A DNA stretch of 64,000 bases from Arcobacter siniprincipis (GTDB lineage Bacteria; Campylobacterota; Campylobacteria; Campylobacterales; Arcobacteraceae). Below are positions 1-9,572 of this stretch, one piece after another. The stretch is taken from assembly GCF_048571125.1 (NCBI RefSeq), contig NZ_CP182343.1, forward strand, positions 186,001 through 250,000, in the 5' to 3' direction. Under the pieces are notes generated by a model, which worked only from the letters and a program-made list of their open reading frames with translations, was not told where the DNA came from and made no database searches. Within the stretch, counting starts at the first letter, position 1; each line of letters starts with the position of its first letter. The translations under genes were made by a program, and so were the position numbers.

Positions 1-495
1 AGTGCATTTAAAGAATACTCAAAAAAGTTTCCCATCCAAGGGTTTCATGAAATGAATGATGAAGAGGTTTCTTTATATACGGGACTTCCCAAAAATAAAG
101 CAAAAAAAGCAAGAAAAAGAACTTTTAGTGAGCCTTTTATTTTAAAAGATGAAACAAAAGCTAAACAGTTGAAACAATTGGTTTTAACTGATGGTTTTGA
201 TGTGGTAAAAGGGGGAAGATTTTATCATTTAATTACTTTTGGACAAGATAAAGCAAAAGCTGTATTGGAGATGAAAAAGTATTATGATAACTTATATAAT
301 AAAAATTTTAAAACAATTGCTTTAGGTGATGGCGAAAATGATATCACTATGTTAAAATGTGTAGATATTCCAATTTTAATAAAAAAATATGATGGTTCAT
401 TTATCAAGTGTGAAATAAATAATCTCACCAAATCAAGATTTATTGGGCCAAAAGGCTGGAATAATAGTTTAAAAAGGATTTTAAATGTTAAATAA
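1..495 (+). CDS. Glucosyl/mannosyl-3-phosphoglycerate phosphatase (HAD family), C-terminal part
   Basis: The frame is open from base 1, so the N-terminus with the catalytic HAD motif I lies outside the window. The visible part has the family pattern of mannosyl-3-phosphoglycerate phosphatases: an EEV..TGL stretch, an FSEPF motif, a GGRFYHL motif and, near the end, HAD motif IV as GDGENDITML. The enzyme would remove the 3-phosphate from glucosyl- (or mannosyl-) 3-phosphoglycerate to give the compatible solute. The synthase two genes downstream is of the glucosyl type, so glucosyl-3-phosphoglycerate is the likely substrate; that is inference from context. The next gene overlaps its end by 11 bases, so the two are probably translationally coupled. 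The family is clear, the sugar specificity is not. Confidence 0.85.
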   Translation, partial: SAFKEYSKKFPIQGFHEMNDEEVSLYTGLPKNKAKKARKRTFSEPFILKDETKAKQLKQLVLTDGFDVVKGGRFYHLITFGQDKAKAVLEMKKYYDNLYNKNFKTIALGDGENDITMLKCVDIPILIKKYDGSFIKCEINNLTKSRFIGPKGWNNSLKRILNVK

Positions 496-1768
496 AGAAC
501 AACTAGAAAATATATTTTCATCAATACTAGAAGAGATTCATCCAAAAAAACTTATTAAAAAACAATGTAAGTTTGTAAATGATAAGTTTTATGTGAATAG
601 TGAATTCTTTGAGATACCAAAAAATAAAAAAATTCATATCTTTGGTTCTGGAAAAGCAGTTCTTAGTATGGCTGAAGCATTATATGAAATCATGGAAGAA
701 AAAATAGATAAAGCACTCTTAGTAGGAGCTTATGAAAATAATTTCAAAAAACAAAATCTCACATATATAAAAAGTACCCATCCTCTACCAAGTCAAAAGA
801 GTGTAAAAGGTGCAAAGGCTTTAATAAAAGAGTTTGAATCCCTAGATGAAGATGATTTTTTTATATATTTATTATCAGGTGGAAACTCTGCTTTAGTAGA
901 ACTCCCTGCAGATGAAATAAGTCTTGAAGAATTTCAAGAAACAACAAAACTTATGTTAGAAAATTCAATGCCAATAGAATCAATAAATTGTGTAAGAAAA
1001 CATATTTCTCAAGTAAAAGGTGGAAGATTAGCTAGATTTACAAAAGCAAAAGGAGTAGTTTTAACTCTGAGTGATGTTTTAGGGGATAATTTAGAAGCTA
1101 TTGGTTCTGCACCACTTTATTTTGATAGTACAACTTTTCAAGATGCTTTTGATGATTTGAAAAAATATAATATATTTGAAAAAGTACCAAATTCTGTGCA
1201 AAACTATCTTCAAAAAGCTATTAAATCAAAAGATTTAGAAACCCCTAAAAGTGAATCTTCAAATATAAAACATTATTTAATAGGTTCAAATGATATTTTG
1301 CTAAATGAGGCAAAAAATATTTTAGAAAAGAAAAATCTAAATCCAATCATAGTAGATGAAAAAATAGATGATGATGTTGAACTTGTATGTAAAAATCTTT
1401 TGCAATTTTGTAAAGAAAAAAAAGAGGGTTGTTTTATTTTTGGAGGAGAAGCAACTGTAAATGTTAGTGGAAATGGTAAAGGTGGAAGAAATCAACACTT
1501 AGTTTTATCTTTTCTAAACTCTTATCCAAAAGATGAAAATATAATATTTTTAAGTGGTGCAAGTGATGGGATAGATGGAAATTCTGATGCTTGTGGTGCA
1601 ATAATTGATAAAGATACAGTAAAAAAAGTGCAAGAGTTAAATTTAGATATAAAAAAATACATGGAAGATTTTGATTCAAATATCTTTTTTGATAAATTAA
1701 ATCAACTTTTAAAACCAGGTCCCACCCATAATAATATGCTTGATATTGTGATTATATTAAAAAATTAA
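485..1768 (+). CDS. Glycerate 2-kinase (GckA/TtuD, MOFRL family)
   Basis: This 427-residue protein matches the class of glycerate 2-kinases that end in a MOFRL domain. Visible landmarks are GSGKAVLSMAEAL near the N-terminus, STHPLP, the LLSGGNSALVELP loop, VRKHIS.VKGGRLA, and the C-terminal GGEATV...GKGGRNQH and SGASDGIDGNSDA motifs (from about residue 320). It phosphorylates D-glycerate to 2-phosphoglycerate with ATP. Here the glycerate probably comes from the phosphorylase encoded two genes downstream. The start at 485 has an AAAAGG ribosome site 6 bases upstream and overlaps the preceding phosphatase gene. The length is normal for the family. Confidence 0.9.
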   Translation: MLNKEQLENIFSSILEEIHPKKLIKKQCKFVNDKFYVNSEFFEIPKNKKIHIFGSGKAVLSMAEALYEIMEEKIDKALLVGAYENNFKKQNLTYIKSTHPLPSQKSVKGAKALIKEFESLDEDDFFIYLLSGGNSALVELPADEISLEEFQETTKLMLENSMPIESINCVRKHISQVKGGRLARFTKAKGVVLTLSDVLGDNLEAIGSAPLYFDSTTFQDAFDDLKKYNIFEKVPNSVQNYLQKAIKSKDLETPKSESSNIKHYLIGSNDILLNEAKNILEKKNLNPIIVDEKIDDDVELVCKNLLQFCKEKKEGCFIFGGEATVNVSGNGKGGRNQHLVLSFLNSYPKDENIIFLSGASDGIDGNSDACGAIIDKDTVKKVQELNLDIKKYMEDFDSNIFFDKLNQLLKPGPTHNNMLDIVIILKN

Positions 1769-1778
1769 GGAGATAAAG

Positions 1779-2990
1779 ATGTCTGATTTTTTTCAAAATG
1801 GTGTAATAACTACTTTACAAAAGTTAGGTAATAGAACACTTGAAGATATGGAAAAAGAGCTTTTAAAATTTAGTCAAAGAAGAAGAATGGTTCTTTTATT
1901 GCCTGCTTTATATTCAGAGTTTCAAACTCCAGCTATGCATAGAATCATAGAAGAATTAAAAAGTGTGAAATATCTTTATAAGATTATTTTAGGACTTGAT
2001 CAAGCTACAAAAGAGCAGTTTGAAGAGGTCAAAGAACTTATGTCAAAACTTCCTTGTGAAGTTGATATTTTATGGAATGATGGGCCAAAGATAAAAGAGC
2101 TTTATTCTGATTTGACAAAAGAGGGATTTCCTGGACTTGAAACACCGGGAAAAGGAAGAAATGTCTGGACAATGATGGGTTATGGATTAGCAGACAAAGA
2201 TGCCTATGCTTTTGCTCTTCATGATTGTGATATTGTAAATTATAATAGAGAAATTCCAGCAAGACTTTTTTTCCCAATAGTTCATCCAGCACTTGATTTT
2301 GAATTTAATAAAGGTTTTTACTCAAGGGTTACAAATAAGCTTCATGGTAGAGCTACAAGGTTGCTTTATACTCCTTTGATAAATTCACTTAAAAAGGTTT
2401 ATGGAGGCAATAGGTATTTGGATTATATGGAGAGTTTTAGGTACTCTTTATCAGGTGAGTTTTCATTTATAAGATCTCTTGGTCGAGGTATTGGTATTTC
2501 TCCCACTTGGGGGTTAGAAGTTTCTACATTAAGTGAAGTATATAAAAATACTTCAAATAAAAGAATCTGTCAAACAGAGATAATGGAAACTTATGAACAT
2601 AAGCATCAAGAACTAAGTAGTCAAGAAGAGGGTGGTGGTATTTATAAGATGGCAAATGATATTGCTAAGACCCTTTTTAGAGTTATGGCTCAAGAAGGAG
2701 TGGTTTTTTCTTCTAGTTCTTTTAAAACTCTACTTGCAACATATTTTCAAGAATCAAGATTTGAAATATCAAAATTCAATGCTTTGAGTAAATTAAACGC
2801 ACTAGATTATAATAGGGAAAAAGAAATAGAGGCTGTAAAGACCTTTCAAGATGCTATAAAAGCTGCAGCAGATGAGTTTTATGAGGATCCCATGGGAATT
2901 CCATCTTTATCTCCTTGGATTACAGTTCGTTCTGTTATGCCTGATTTTTCTGCAAAATTTAATAAATATGTAAAGGAGGATAATGAATGA
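1779..2990 (+). CDS. gpgS: Glucosyl-3-phosphoglycerate synthase (GT81-like)
   Basis: This is a retaining GT-A glycosyltransferase of 403 residues. The N-terminus (FQNGVITTLQKLGNRTLEDME), the LLPALYSEFQTPAM segment, the YKIILGLDQA strand and the metal-binding HDCDIVNY motif (H148-D149-C150-D151) agree with glucosyl-3-phosphoglycerate synthases. The reaction is UDP-glucose plus 3-phosphoglycerate to glucosyl-3-phosphoglycerate and UDP. A strong AAGGAG site lies 6 bases before the ATG. The phosphatase for the product is two genes upstream and GalU, which makes UDP-glucose, is two genes downstream. Mannosylglycerate synthesis is the alternative, but no mannose-activating gene is visible. Confidence 0.85.
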   Translation: MSDFFQNGVITTLQKLGNRTLEDMEKELLKFSQRRRMVLLLPALYSEFQTPAMHRIIEELKSVKYLYKIILGLDQATKEQFEEVKELMSKLPCEVDILWNDGPKIKELYSDLTKEGFPGLETPGKGRNVWTMMGYGLADKDAYAFALHDCDIVNYNREIPARLFFPIVHPALDFEFNKGFYSRVTNKLHGRATRLLYTPLINSLKKVYGGNRYLDYMESFRYSLSGEFSFIRSLGRGIGISPTWGLEVSTLSEVYKNTSNKRICQTEIMETYEHKHQELSSQEEGGGIYKMANDIAKTLFRVMAQEGVVFSSSSFKTLLATYFQESRFEISKFNALSKLNALDYNREKEIEAVKTFQDAIKAAADEFYEDPMGIPSLSPWITVRSVMPDFSAKFNKYVKEDNE

Positions 2991-4735
2991 AAGGTCCAAA
3001 ACATATATCAGATCCTAAACATACAATAAATAAAAGACTTCATAAACTTTATCCAGAAGAGATTGCCCAAAGGGCTGTTAATGATATCATTGATTTGATT
3101 TTTAAATATAAACAAAGAATTAAATCAACAGATTATCGTTTAAGTCAAAAAGATATTATTTTAATAACCTATGGCGACCAAGTATCAAAACTTCATCAGC
3201 CATCATTAGAGACTTTGAATAACTTTATGAATGACCATCTAAAAGGTGTAATAAATTCTATTCATATTTTACCTTTTTACCCATATTCAAGTGATGATGG
3301 ATTTTCTGTTGTAAATTATAATGCAGTTGATCCTCATATGGGTTCATGGAGAGAAATAGAATCAATAAGTAAAGATTATAGACTAATGGTAGATGGGGTT
3401 ATAAATCACATCTCACAATTTTCTGATTGGTTTAAAGCATATTTAGCAGGTGATCCATATTTTCAAGACTTTTTTATCAATGTTGATCCTTCAATTGATT
3501 TAAGTAAGGTTGTTCGTCCTAGAGCAACGCCGCTATTAAGTGAATTTATTGATGATGAGGGAAAGATAAAAAATATCTGGACAACCTTTAGTAAAGACCA
3601 AGTTGATTTAAATTATAAAAGTCATAGGGTTTTACGAAATGTTTTAGATGCTCTTTTTTATTATATTGAAAAGGGAGCTACTTTAATAAGGTTTGATGCC
3701 ATAGCTTTTATTTGGAAAGAGATAGGAACCTCATGCGTTCATCTTCCTCAAACCCATGAGTTAATACAACTAATGAGAGAAGTTCTTCATGAAGTTGCAC
3801 CCGAGGTTATAATTATCACAGAAACAAATGTTCCACATAATGAAAATATTTCATATTTTGGAAGTGGTGACGATGAGGCTCAGATGGTATATAATTTTGC
3901 TTTACCTCCTTTATTACTTCACTCAATATTAAACTCAAATACTACAAAATTAACAGCATGGGCTAAGACCTTGACCTTACCAAATGATAAGGTTTGTTTT
4001 TTCAATTTTACAGCAAGTCATGATGGAATAGGAATGCGTCCAGTAAAAGGGATTCTAGAAGATGAAGAGATTGAGTATCTAGTAAAAACTGTAAAAGAGC
4101 ATGGAGGATTAGTATCTTATAGGGCAGAAGAAGATGGAAGTGAAACGCCATATGAACTAAATTGTTCTTATATTGATGCTTTGACAAACCCTAATGAAGA
4201 TCAATATTTAAGTATAAAAAGAATGTTAGTAACCCAAGCAGCTGTTTTATCAATGCCTGGTGTTCCGGGTATTTATTTCCACTCTCTTGTTGGTTCTAGG
4301 AATTATCATGATGGAGTTAAACATACAGGAGTAAATCGTACAATAAATAGAGAAAAATATAATATTGATTGGTTAGAGAATGAACTTTCAACTCAAGGAA
4401 CTCTTGCAAAAACTATGTTTGATTCCTATAAAAGACTTATTTCTATAAGAATAAGTGAAGAAGCATTTAATCCATTTGGAGAGTTTGAAATTTTAGATTT
4501 AGATGATAGACTTTTTGTTATAGACCAATCATGTTGTGGCAATGAAAATAGAATAGTTGCAGTGCACAATTTCTCAAATGAAGAAGTTATATGTAAGTTA
4601 CCTGATTCTATTTCCTTACCACTTTGTGATATACTTTCTTCAAACTGTATGCCAAATAATGAAGAAAAAGCAGAAAAAATAAAAGAAATAAAATTAGAGC
4701 CATACCAAATTATGTGGCTAAAAGGCAAAATTTAA
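2987..4735 (+). CDS. GH13_18 glycoside phosphorylase, probable glucosylglycerate phosphorylase
   Basis: The 582 residues belong to the sucrose-phosphorylase branch of GH13. The nucleophile region is RFDAIAFIWK (D237), the acid/base region ITETNVPH (E279), and the third carboxylate lies in ASHDGIG (D346). Members of this branch split sucrose, glucosylglycerol or glucosylglycerate with phosphate to give glucose-1-phosphate. The gene overlaps gpgS by 4 bases (ATGA) and shares the operon with glycerate kinase, so glucosylglycerate is the best guess. Products would be glucose-1-phosphate (to Pgm or GalU) and D-glycerate (to the kinase). An AAAGGAGG site precedes the start. The family is certain, the substrate is inferred. 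Confidence 0.85.
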   Translation: MKGPKHISDPKHTINKRLHKLYPEEIAQRAVNDIIDLIFKYKQRIKSTDYRLSQKDIILITYGDQVSKLHQPSLETLNNFMNDHLKGVINSIHILPFYPYSSDDGFSVVNYNAVDPHMGSWREIESISKDYRLMVDGVINHISQFSDWFKAYLAGDPYFQDFFINVDPSIDLSKVVRPRATPLLSEFIDDEGKIKNIWTTFSKDQVDLNYKSHRVLRNVLDALFYYIEKGATLIRFDAIAFIWKEIGTSCVHLPQTHELIQLMREVLHEVAPEVIIITETNVPHNENISYFGSGDDEAQMVYNFALPPLLLHSILNSNTTKLTAWAKTLTLPNDKVCFFNFTASHDGIGMRPVKGILEDEEIEYLVKTVKEHGGLVSYRAEEDGSETPYELNCSYIDALTNPNEDQYLSIKRMLVTQAAVLSMPGVPGIYFHSLVGSRNYHDGVKHTGVNRTINREKYNIDWLENELSTQGTLAKTMFDSYKRLISIRISEEAFNPFGEFEILDLDDRLFVIDQSCCGNENRIVAVHNFSNEEVICKLPDSISLPLCDILSSNCMPNNEEKAEKIKEIKLEPYQIMWLKGKI

Positions 4736-4756
4736 AAAAGAAAAAAGGATAAATAA

Positions 4757-5608
4757 ATGAACAATAAAGATAAAACAATAACAACTTGTCTATTTCCAGC
4801 AGCTGGATATGGGACAAGATTCCTTCCAGCAACAAAAGCTATGCCAAAAGAGATGTTACCAGTTCTTACAAAACCACTTATTCAGTATGGAGTTGAAGAG
4901 GCTATGGAAGCTGGTTGTAATATCATGTCTGTTATTACAGGACGAGGTAAAAGAGCTATAACAGACCATTTTGATATTTCTTATGAGTTAGAACATCAAA
5001 TACAAGGTTCATCAAAAGAGAAAATGTTAGCTGATATTAGAAATATTATTGATAAATGTACATTTACTTATACTAGACAAAATGAGATGAAAGGTTTAGG
5101 AGATGCTATTTATAAGGGTAAAGTTTTAGTAGGAGACATTAATCCTTTTGCAGTAATTTTAGCAGATGACCTTTGTGTAAATCCAAAGGGTGATGGTATT
5201 TTAGCTCAAATGGTAAAACTTTATAATAAATATAAGTGTTGTATCGTAGCTTGTATGGAAGTACCCAAAGAAGATGTACATAAATATGGGGTAATAGAAG
5301 GTAATCAAATAGAAGATGGTGTTTTTATGGTATCAAATATGGTTGAAAAGCCTGATAATGATAAAGCTCCATCAAACTTGGCAGTTATAGGAAGATATAT
5401 TTTAACACCAGATATTTTTGAAGTAATTCAAAATACAAAACCTGGTAAAAATGGAGAGTTACAAATTACTGATGCTTTATGTACACAAGCAAAAAAAGGC
5501 ATGGTAATGGCTTATAAATTCCAAGGAAAAAGATTTGATTGTGGTAGTGTTGATGGTTTTGTTGAAGCTACAAACTATTTTTATAATTTAGAGAATAAAA
5601 AGAAATAA
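4757..5608 (+). CDS. galU: UTP-glucose-1-phosphate uridylyltransferase
   Basis: The 283-residue protein has the nucleotidyltransferase signature FPAAGYGTRFLPATKAMPKE followed by MLPVLTKPLIQYGVEEA, and the VEKP and KPGKNGELQITDA segments typical of GalU. It makes UDP-glucose from UTP and glucose-1-phosphate. In this operon it would feed the glucosyl-3-phosphoglycerate synthase and draw on the glucose-1-phosphate released by the phosphorylase or made by phosphoglucomutase. An AAAAAGGA ribosome site lies before the ATG. The next gene begins 2 bases after the stop codon. Confidence 0.95.
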   Translation: MNNKDKTITTCLFPAAGYGTRFLPATKAMPKEMLPVLTKPLIQYGVEEAMEAGCNIMSVITGRGKRAITDHFDISYELEHQIQGSSKEKMLADIRNIIDKCTFTYTRQNEMKGLGDAIYKGKVLVGDINPFAVILADDLCVNPKGDGILAQMVKLYNKYKCCIVACMEVPKEDVHKYGVIEGNQIEDGVFMVSNMVEKPDNDKAPSNLAVIGRYILTPDIFEVIQNTKPGKNGELQITDALCTQAKKGMVMAYKFQGKRFDCGSVDGFVEATNYFYNLENKKK

Positions 5609-5609
5609 A

Positions 5610-7070
5610 ATGAATACAAAAAATAATCTATGTGATTTTATACTTTTTGGTGGACATGGTGATTTAGCATTTAGAAAACTTATGCCTGCACTTTATCATC
5701 TATGTAAAGATAACTATATCTCAAGTGAAAGTAGAATAATAACAGTCTCAAGAAAAGAGATAAGCATAGATGAACACATAAAGCTTATAGAAGATAAATT
5801 AAATGAATTTTTAAGTGAAGAAAAGATTGATGAAGAGTTTTTCAAAATCTTTAAAAAACAACTTCTTATGGTAACTATAGACTTTGCAGATGAAAAATCA
5901 TATGAAAAATTGCAAACTATTTTAAATGAACATAGTGATAGAGAGAGAATAAATTATCTATCAACTTCACCTGATTTTTTTGGAACTATTTGTAAGTCAT
6001 TAAATCACTGGAATTTAATAAGTCAACAAACAAGAGTTGTACTAGAAAAACCTTTAGGTAGGGATTTAAAATCATCACAAGAGATAAATAAAGAGGTTTT
6101 AAAATATTTTGAAGAGGACCAAATATATAGAATTGACCACTATTTAGGTAAAGACACCGTTCAAAATATCATGGCTTTGAGATTTTCAAATAGACTTTTT
6201 GTTCCACTTTGGAACTCTAACCACATAGACCATGTACAAATAACAGTTGCAGAAAGTGTTGGTGTTGAGAATCGTTGGGGTTATTATAATGAGTATGGAG
6301 CCTTGAGGGATATGATTCAAAATCACCTTATGCAACTACTTTGTTTAATCGCTATGGAGCCTCCTTGTTCACTTGAAGCAAATAGTGTAAGGGATGAAAA
6401 AGTAAAAGTATTGCGTTCTTTTAGAAATATAAATGATGAAGATATCAAAACAAAAACGGTAAGAGCTCAATATAAAGCTGGTTCTTCAGATGGGAAAACA
6501 GTTCCAGGGTATCTTGATGGAAAAGAGGAGGGGAGTAATACAGAAACTTTTGCAGCTATTAGAGTTGATATAGATAATTGGAGATGGAATGGAGTACCTT
6601 TTTATATAAGAAGTGGAAAAAGACTTCAAAAAAGAAATTCTGAGATTGTAATTCAGTTTAAAACTATTCCACACTCTATATTTGGTGAAGATGAGACTTC
6701 AATAAATGCAAATAGATTAGTAATAACTTTGCAACCAAAAGAGAGTATTGAGTTAAAGCTTATGAATAAAATCCCAGGATTAAGTGATAGTATGAAACTT
6801 CAACAAGTGGATTTAGAACTAAATTCACCCCATAATAGTGATAGAAAACCTGATGCTTATGAAAGACTTATTTTAGATGTGGTTCGCTCTAATCCTACGC
6901 TTTTTATGAGACTTGATGAGGTAGAAACTGCTTGGAAATGGGCAGATAAGATTATAGAGGGTTGGGAAAAGAATCTCTCACCTATGAAAACATATACAGC
7001 TGGAAGTGATGGACCAAGTGCCGCTATTCAATTAATCGCAAAAGATGGAAGAAGTTGGAACGATGAATGA
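5610..7070 (+). CDS. zwf: Glucose-6-phosphate 1-dehydrogenase
   Basis: This is the first Entner-Doudoroff enzyme, oxidising glucose-6-phosphate to 6-phosphogluconolactone with NAD(P)+. The N-terminal dinucleotide-binding loop reads FGGHGDLAFRKLMPAL, a small variant of the usual GASGDLA. The active-site motif RIDHYLGKDTVQN lies near residues 173-185, and the substrate-binding region includes YIRSGKRL. The length of 486 is normal. The stop codon overlaps the start of pgl (ATGAATGA), which points to translational coupling. Confidence 0.95.
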   Translation: MNTKNNLCDFILFGGHGDLAFRKLMPALYHLCKDNYISSESRIITVSRKEISIDEHIKLIEDKLNEFLSEEKIDEEFFKIFKKQLLMVTIDFADEKSYEKLQTILNEHSDRERINYLSTSPDFFGTICKSLNHWNLISQQTRVVLEKPLGRDLKSSQEINKEVLKYFEEDQIYRIDHYLGKDTVQNIMALRFSNRLFVPLWNSNHIDHVQITVAESVGVENRWGYYNEYGALRDMIQNHLMQLLCLIAMEPPCSLEANSVRDEKVKVLRSFRNINDEDIKTKTVRAQYKAGSSDGKTVPGYLDGKEEGSNTETFAAIRVDIDNWRWNGVPFYIRSGKRLQKRNSEIVIQFKTIPHSIFGEDETSINANRLVITLQPKESIELKLMNKIPGLSDSMKLQQVDLELNSPHNSDRKPDAYERLILDVVRSNPTLFMRLDEVETAWKWADKIIEGWEKNLSPMKTYTAGSDGPSAAIQLIAKDGRSWNDE

Positions 7071-7755
7071 ATTTAAAGAATTTTTTTCAAGTGAAGAGTT
7101 AGCTCAAAATCTAGCTTCTGATATTGCTTTAATATTAAAAAATAGTATAGAAACTGAGGGGAAAGCGACGCTTTTAGTATCAGGGGGAAATACTCCAAAA
7201 CTATTTTTTCAAAAACTTTCAAATATAAATATTCAATGGGAAAAGGTAACCATAGGATTAGTAGATGAAAGATGGGTTGAAAATGATTCTAAAGATAGTA
7301 ATGAGGTTTTAGTAAAAGAAAACTTACTTAAGAATCTTGCTAGAAAAGCCCATTTTATTGGACTTTATGTAAAAGGAATAAGTGCAGAGTCTGCCCAAAA
7401 TATCTCTTCAAAAATATATGAAAATGAGTTTGAAAAAGTAGATGTTTTGGTTTTAGGTATGGGTACTGATGGACACACTGCCTCATTATTTCCTAATAAT
7501 GAAAGGTTAAAAGAGGCTTATGATTTAACAAATGAAAATTTTTGTATTTCAATTGAACCAACAACAGTTCCTTATACAAGAATGAGTTTAATATTAAAGA
7601 AAATTTTAGAAGCTAAAAATATAATATTACATATAGAAGGAAAAGAAAAACTTGAAGTATATAATAGTGCTATAAATACAAATGATATTTATAAATATCC
7701 AATTAGTTCAGTTTTAAATCAAACTGATAAAAAAATAAAGGTTTATTACTCATGA
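7063..7755 (+). CDS. pgl: 6-phosphogluconolactonase
   Basis: The protein is of the DevB/Pgl type, with VSGGNTPKLFF, VTIGLVDERWV and LGMGTDGHTASLFP motifs. It hydrolyses 6-phosphogluconolactone to 6-phosphogluconate. An in-frame ATG exists at 7045, but the ATG at 7063 gives the normal N-terminus (MNEFKEFFSS), overlaps the zwf stop by 8 bases and has a GGAA purine stretch just upstream. The end overlaps the edd start by 4 bases. The length of about 230 residues is normal. Confidence 0.93.
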   Translation: MNEFKEFFSSEELAQNLASDIALILKNSIETEGKATLLVSGGNTPKLFFQKLSNINIQWEKVTIGLVDERWVENDSKDSNEVLVKENLLKNLARKAHFIGLYVKGISAESAQNISSKIYENEFEKVDVLVLGMGTDGHTASLFPNNERLKEAYDLTNENFCISIEPTTVPYTRMSLILKKILEAKNIILHIEGKEKLEVYNSAINTNDIYKYPISSVLNQTDKKIKVYYS

Positions 7756-9572
7756 ATAAAATAATAGAAGAAGTAACAAACAAAATAATAAAAAAATCAC
7801 AAAAAAGTAGAAAGATTTATCTATCTAGAATAAATGAAGCTAAAAAAAATAGTGTAAATAGAGCAACTTTAGATTGTGCCAATTTAGCCCATGCTATTGC
7901 TCCAATGACCAATGAAGAAAAAGCTTATTTAAGCGATATGAAATCTTTTAATATGGGAATTGTAACTGCTTATAATGATATGTTATCAGCCCATGAACCC
8001 TATGCTGCATATCCTGATATCTTAAAAAAAGAGCTTTTAAAGCATAGTTCGACTGCTCAAGTTGCAGGTGGAGTTCCAGCAATGTGTGATGGAGTAACTC
8101 AAGGACAAGCAGGCATGGAATTATCACTTTTTTCTAGGGATAATATAGCTATGGGAACTGCAATTGCCCTGAGCCATAATACTTATGATGGAGCATTTTA
8201 TTTGGGAATTTGTGACAAGATAGTACCTGGATTAATGATTGGAGCTTTGAGTTTTGGACATTTACCAGCTATTTTTGTACCATCAGGTCCTATGCCTTCT
8301 GGTATTTCAAATAAAGAAAAAGCAAAAGTGAGACAAGAGTTTGCCCAAAACAAAATAGATGAAAAAGCACTTTTTGAAGTGGAAAAGGCATCTTATCATA
8401 GCTGTGGAACCTGTACTTTTTTTGGAACAGCAAATTCAAATCAAATGCTTTTGGAGATGATGGGGTTACAACTTCCTAATGGCTCTTTTGTAAATGCAAA
8501 TACACCTTTAAGATATGCTTTGACAAAAAAATCAGCCCAAACTCTTATAAACCTATGTAAGAAAAAAATATCAATATCAGATATTGTAAATGAAAAAACT
8601 TTTGTAAATGCAATTATTGGACTTATGGCAACAGGAGGTTCAACAAATCATACCATTCACTTAATTGCCATGGCAAAAGCAGCTGGGATAGTTCTTACTT
8701 GGGAAGATTTTGATGATATTTCAAAAGTTACGCCATTACTTTGTAAAATGTATCCAAATGGAAGTGCAGATGTAAATCACTTTAGAGATGCGGGTGGAAT
8801 GAGTGTAGTTATAGCCCAACTTCTTGACTTAGACTTAGTTCATAATGATGTTCAAACAGTTGTTGGATATGGTTTAGATAATTTTATAAAAGAGCCAATT
8901 TTACAAAATGATGAACTGATTTTTAATGATGGAAATAAAACTTCTAAGAATATAGAAGTAATCTCAAGTGCTAAAACTCCTTTTTCAAAAGAGGGTGGAT
9001 TAAAACTTTTAGTGGGAAATCTTGGTAAAAGTGTTATAAAAACTTCAGCTTTAAAAGAAGAGTATCTTTATATAAAAGCACCAGCAGTTGTATTTAATTC
9101 ACAAGAAGAGTTACAAAAAGAGTTTGTACAAGGAAAATTAGAAAAAGATTTTATTGCAGTTATAAGATATCAAGGGCCAAAGGCAAATGGAATGCCAGAA
9201 CTTCATAAACTAATGCCTCCCCTTGGAGCCTTACAAGATAAAGGTTTTAAAGTAGCAATTATAACAGATGGTAGAATGTCAGGTGCTTCTGGAAAAGTTG
9301 CCTCTGCAATACATCTTTATCCTGAGGCTATTGAAGGTGGACTTATAGCAAAAATTGAAAATGGTGATATGATAGAGATGGATGTAAAAAATGGCACAAT
9401 AAAACTTCTAATTGATAAAGAAGTTTTAGAAAAAAGAGAAGTTAAACAGATAAATTTAGAAAAAAACAGACATGGTTTCGGACGAGAACTATTTTCAAGT
9501 ATTAGAGAAAATGTAAGTTCAAGTGAAACCGGAGCAACTATTTTTAAACTTGTAGGAGAAGAAAACTTATGA
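7752..9572 (+). CDS. edd: Phosphogluconate dehydratase (6-phosphogluconate dehydratase)
   Basis: The 606-residue protein has the IlvD/Edd signatures CDGVTQGQAGMELSLFSRD and SCGTCTFFGTANSNQM, plus GICDK, whose cysteines hold the iron-sulfur cluster. A C-terminal TDGRMSGASGKV motif is also present. The substrate-specific length and N-terminus mark Edd rather than dihydroxyacid dehydratase. It converts 6-phosphogluconate to 2-keto-3-deoxy-6-phosphogluconate. The flanking pgl and eda overlap it by 4 bases on each side. No 6-phosphogluconate dehydrogenase is present in the window, so the Entner-Doudoroff branch is the visible exit. Confidence 0.95.
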   Translation: MNKIIEEVTNKIIKKSQKSRKIYLSRINEAKKNSVNRATLDCANLAHAIAPMTNEEKAYLSDMKSFNMGIVTAYNDMLSAHEPYAAYPDILKKELLKHSSTAQVAGGVPAMCDGVTQGQAGMELSLFSRDNIAMGTAIALSHNTYDGAFYLGICDKIVPGLMIGALSFGHLPAIFVPSGPMPSGISNKEKAKVRQEFAQNKIDEKALFEVEKASYHSCGTCTFFGTANSNQMLLEMMGLQLPNGSFVNANTPLRYALTKKSAQTLINLCKKKISISDIVNEKTFVNAIIGLMATGGSTNHTIHLIAMAKAAGIVLTWEDFDDISKVTPLLCKMYPNGSADVNHFRDAGGMSVVIAQLLDLDLVHNDVQTVVGYGLDNFIKEPILQNDELIFNDGNKTSKNIEVISSAKTPFSKEGGLKLLVGNLGKSVIKTSALKEEYLYIKAPAVVFNSQEELQKEFVQGKLEKDFIAVIRYQGPKANGMPELHKLMPPLGALQDKGFKVAIITDGRMSGASGKVASAIHLYPEAIEGGLIAKIENGDMIEMDVKNGTIKLLIDKEVLEKREVKQINLEKNRHGFGRELFSSIRENVSSSETGATIFKLVGEENL

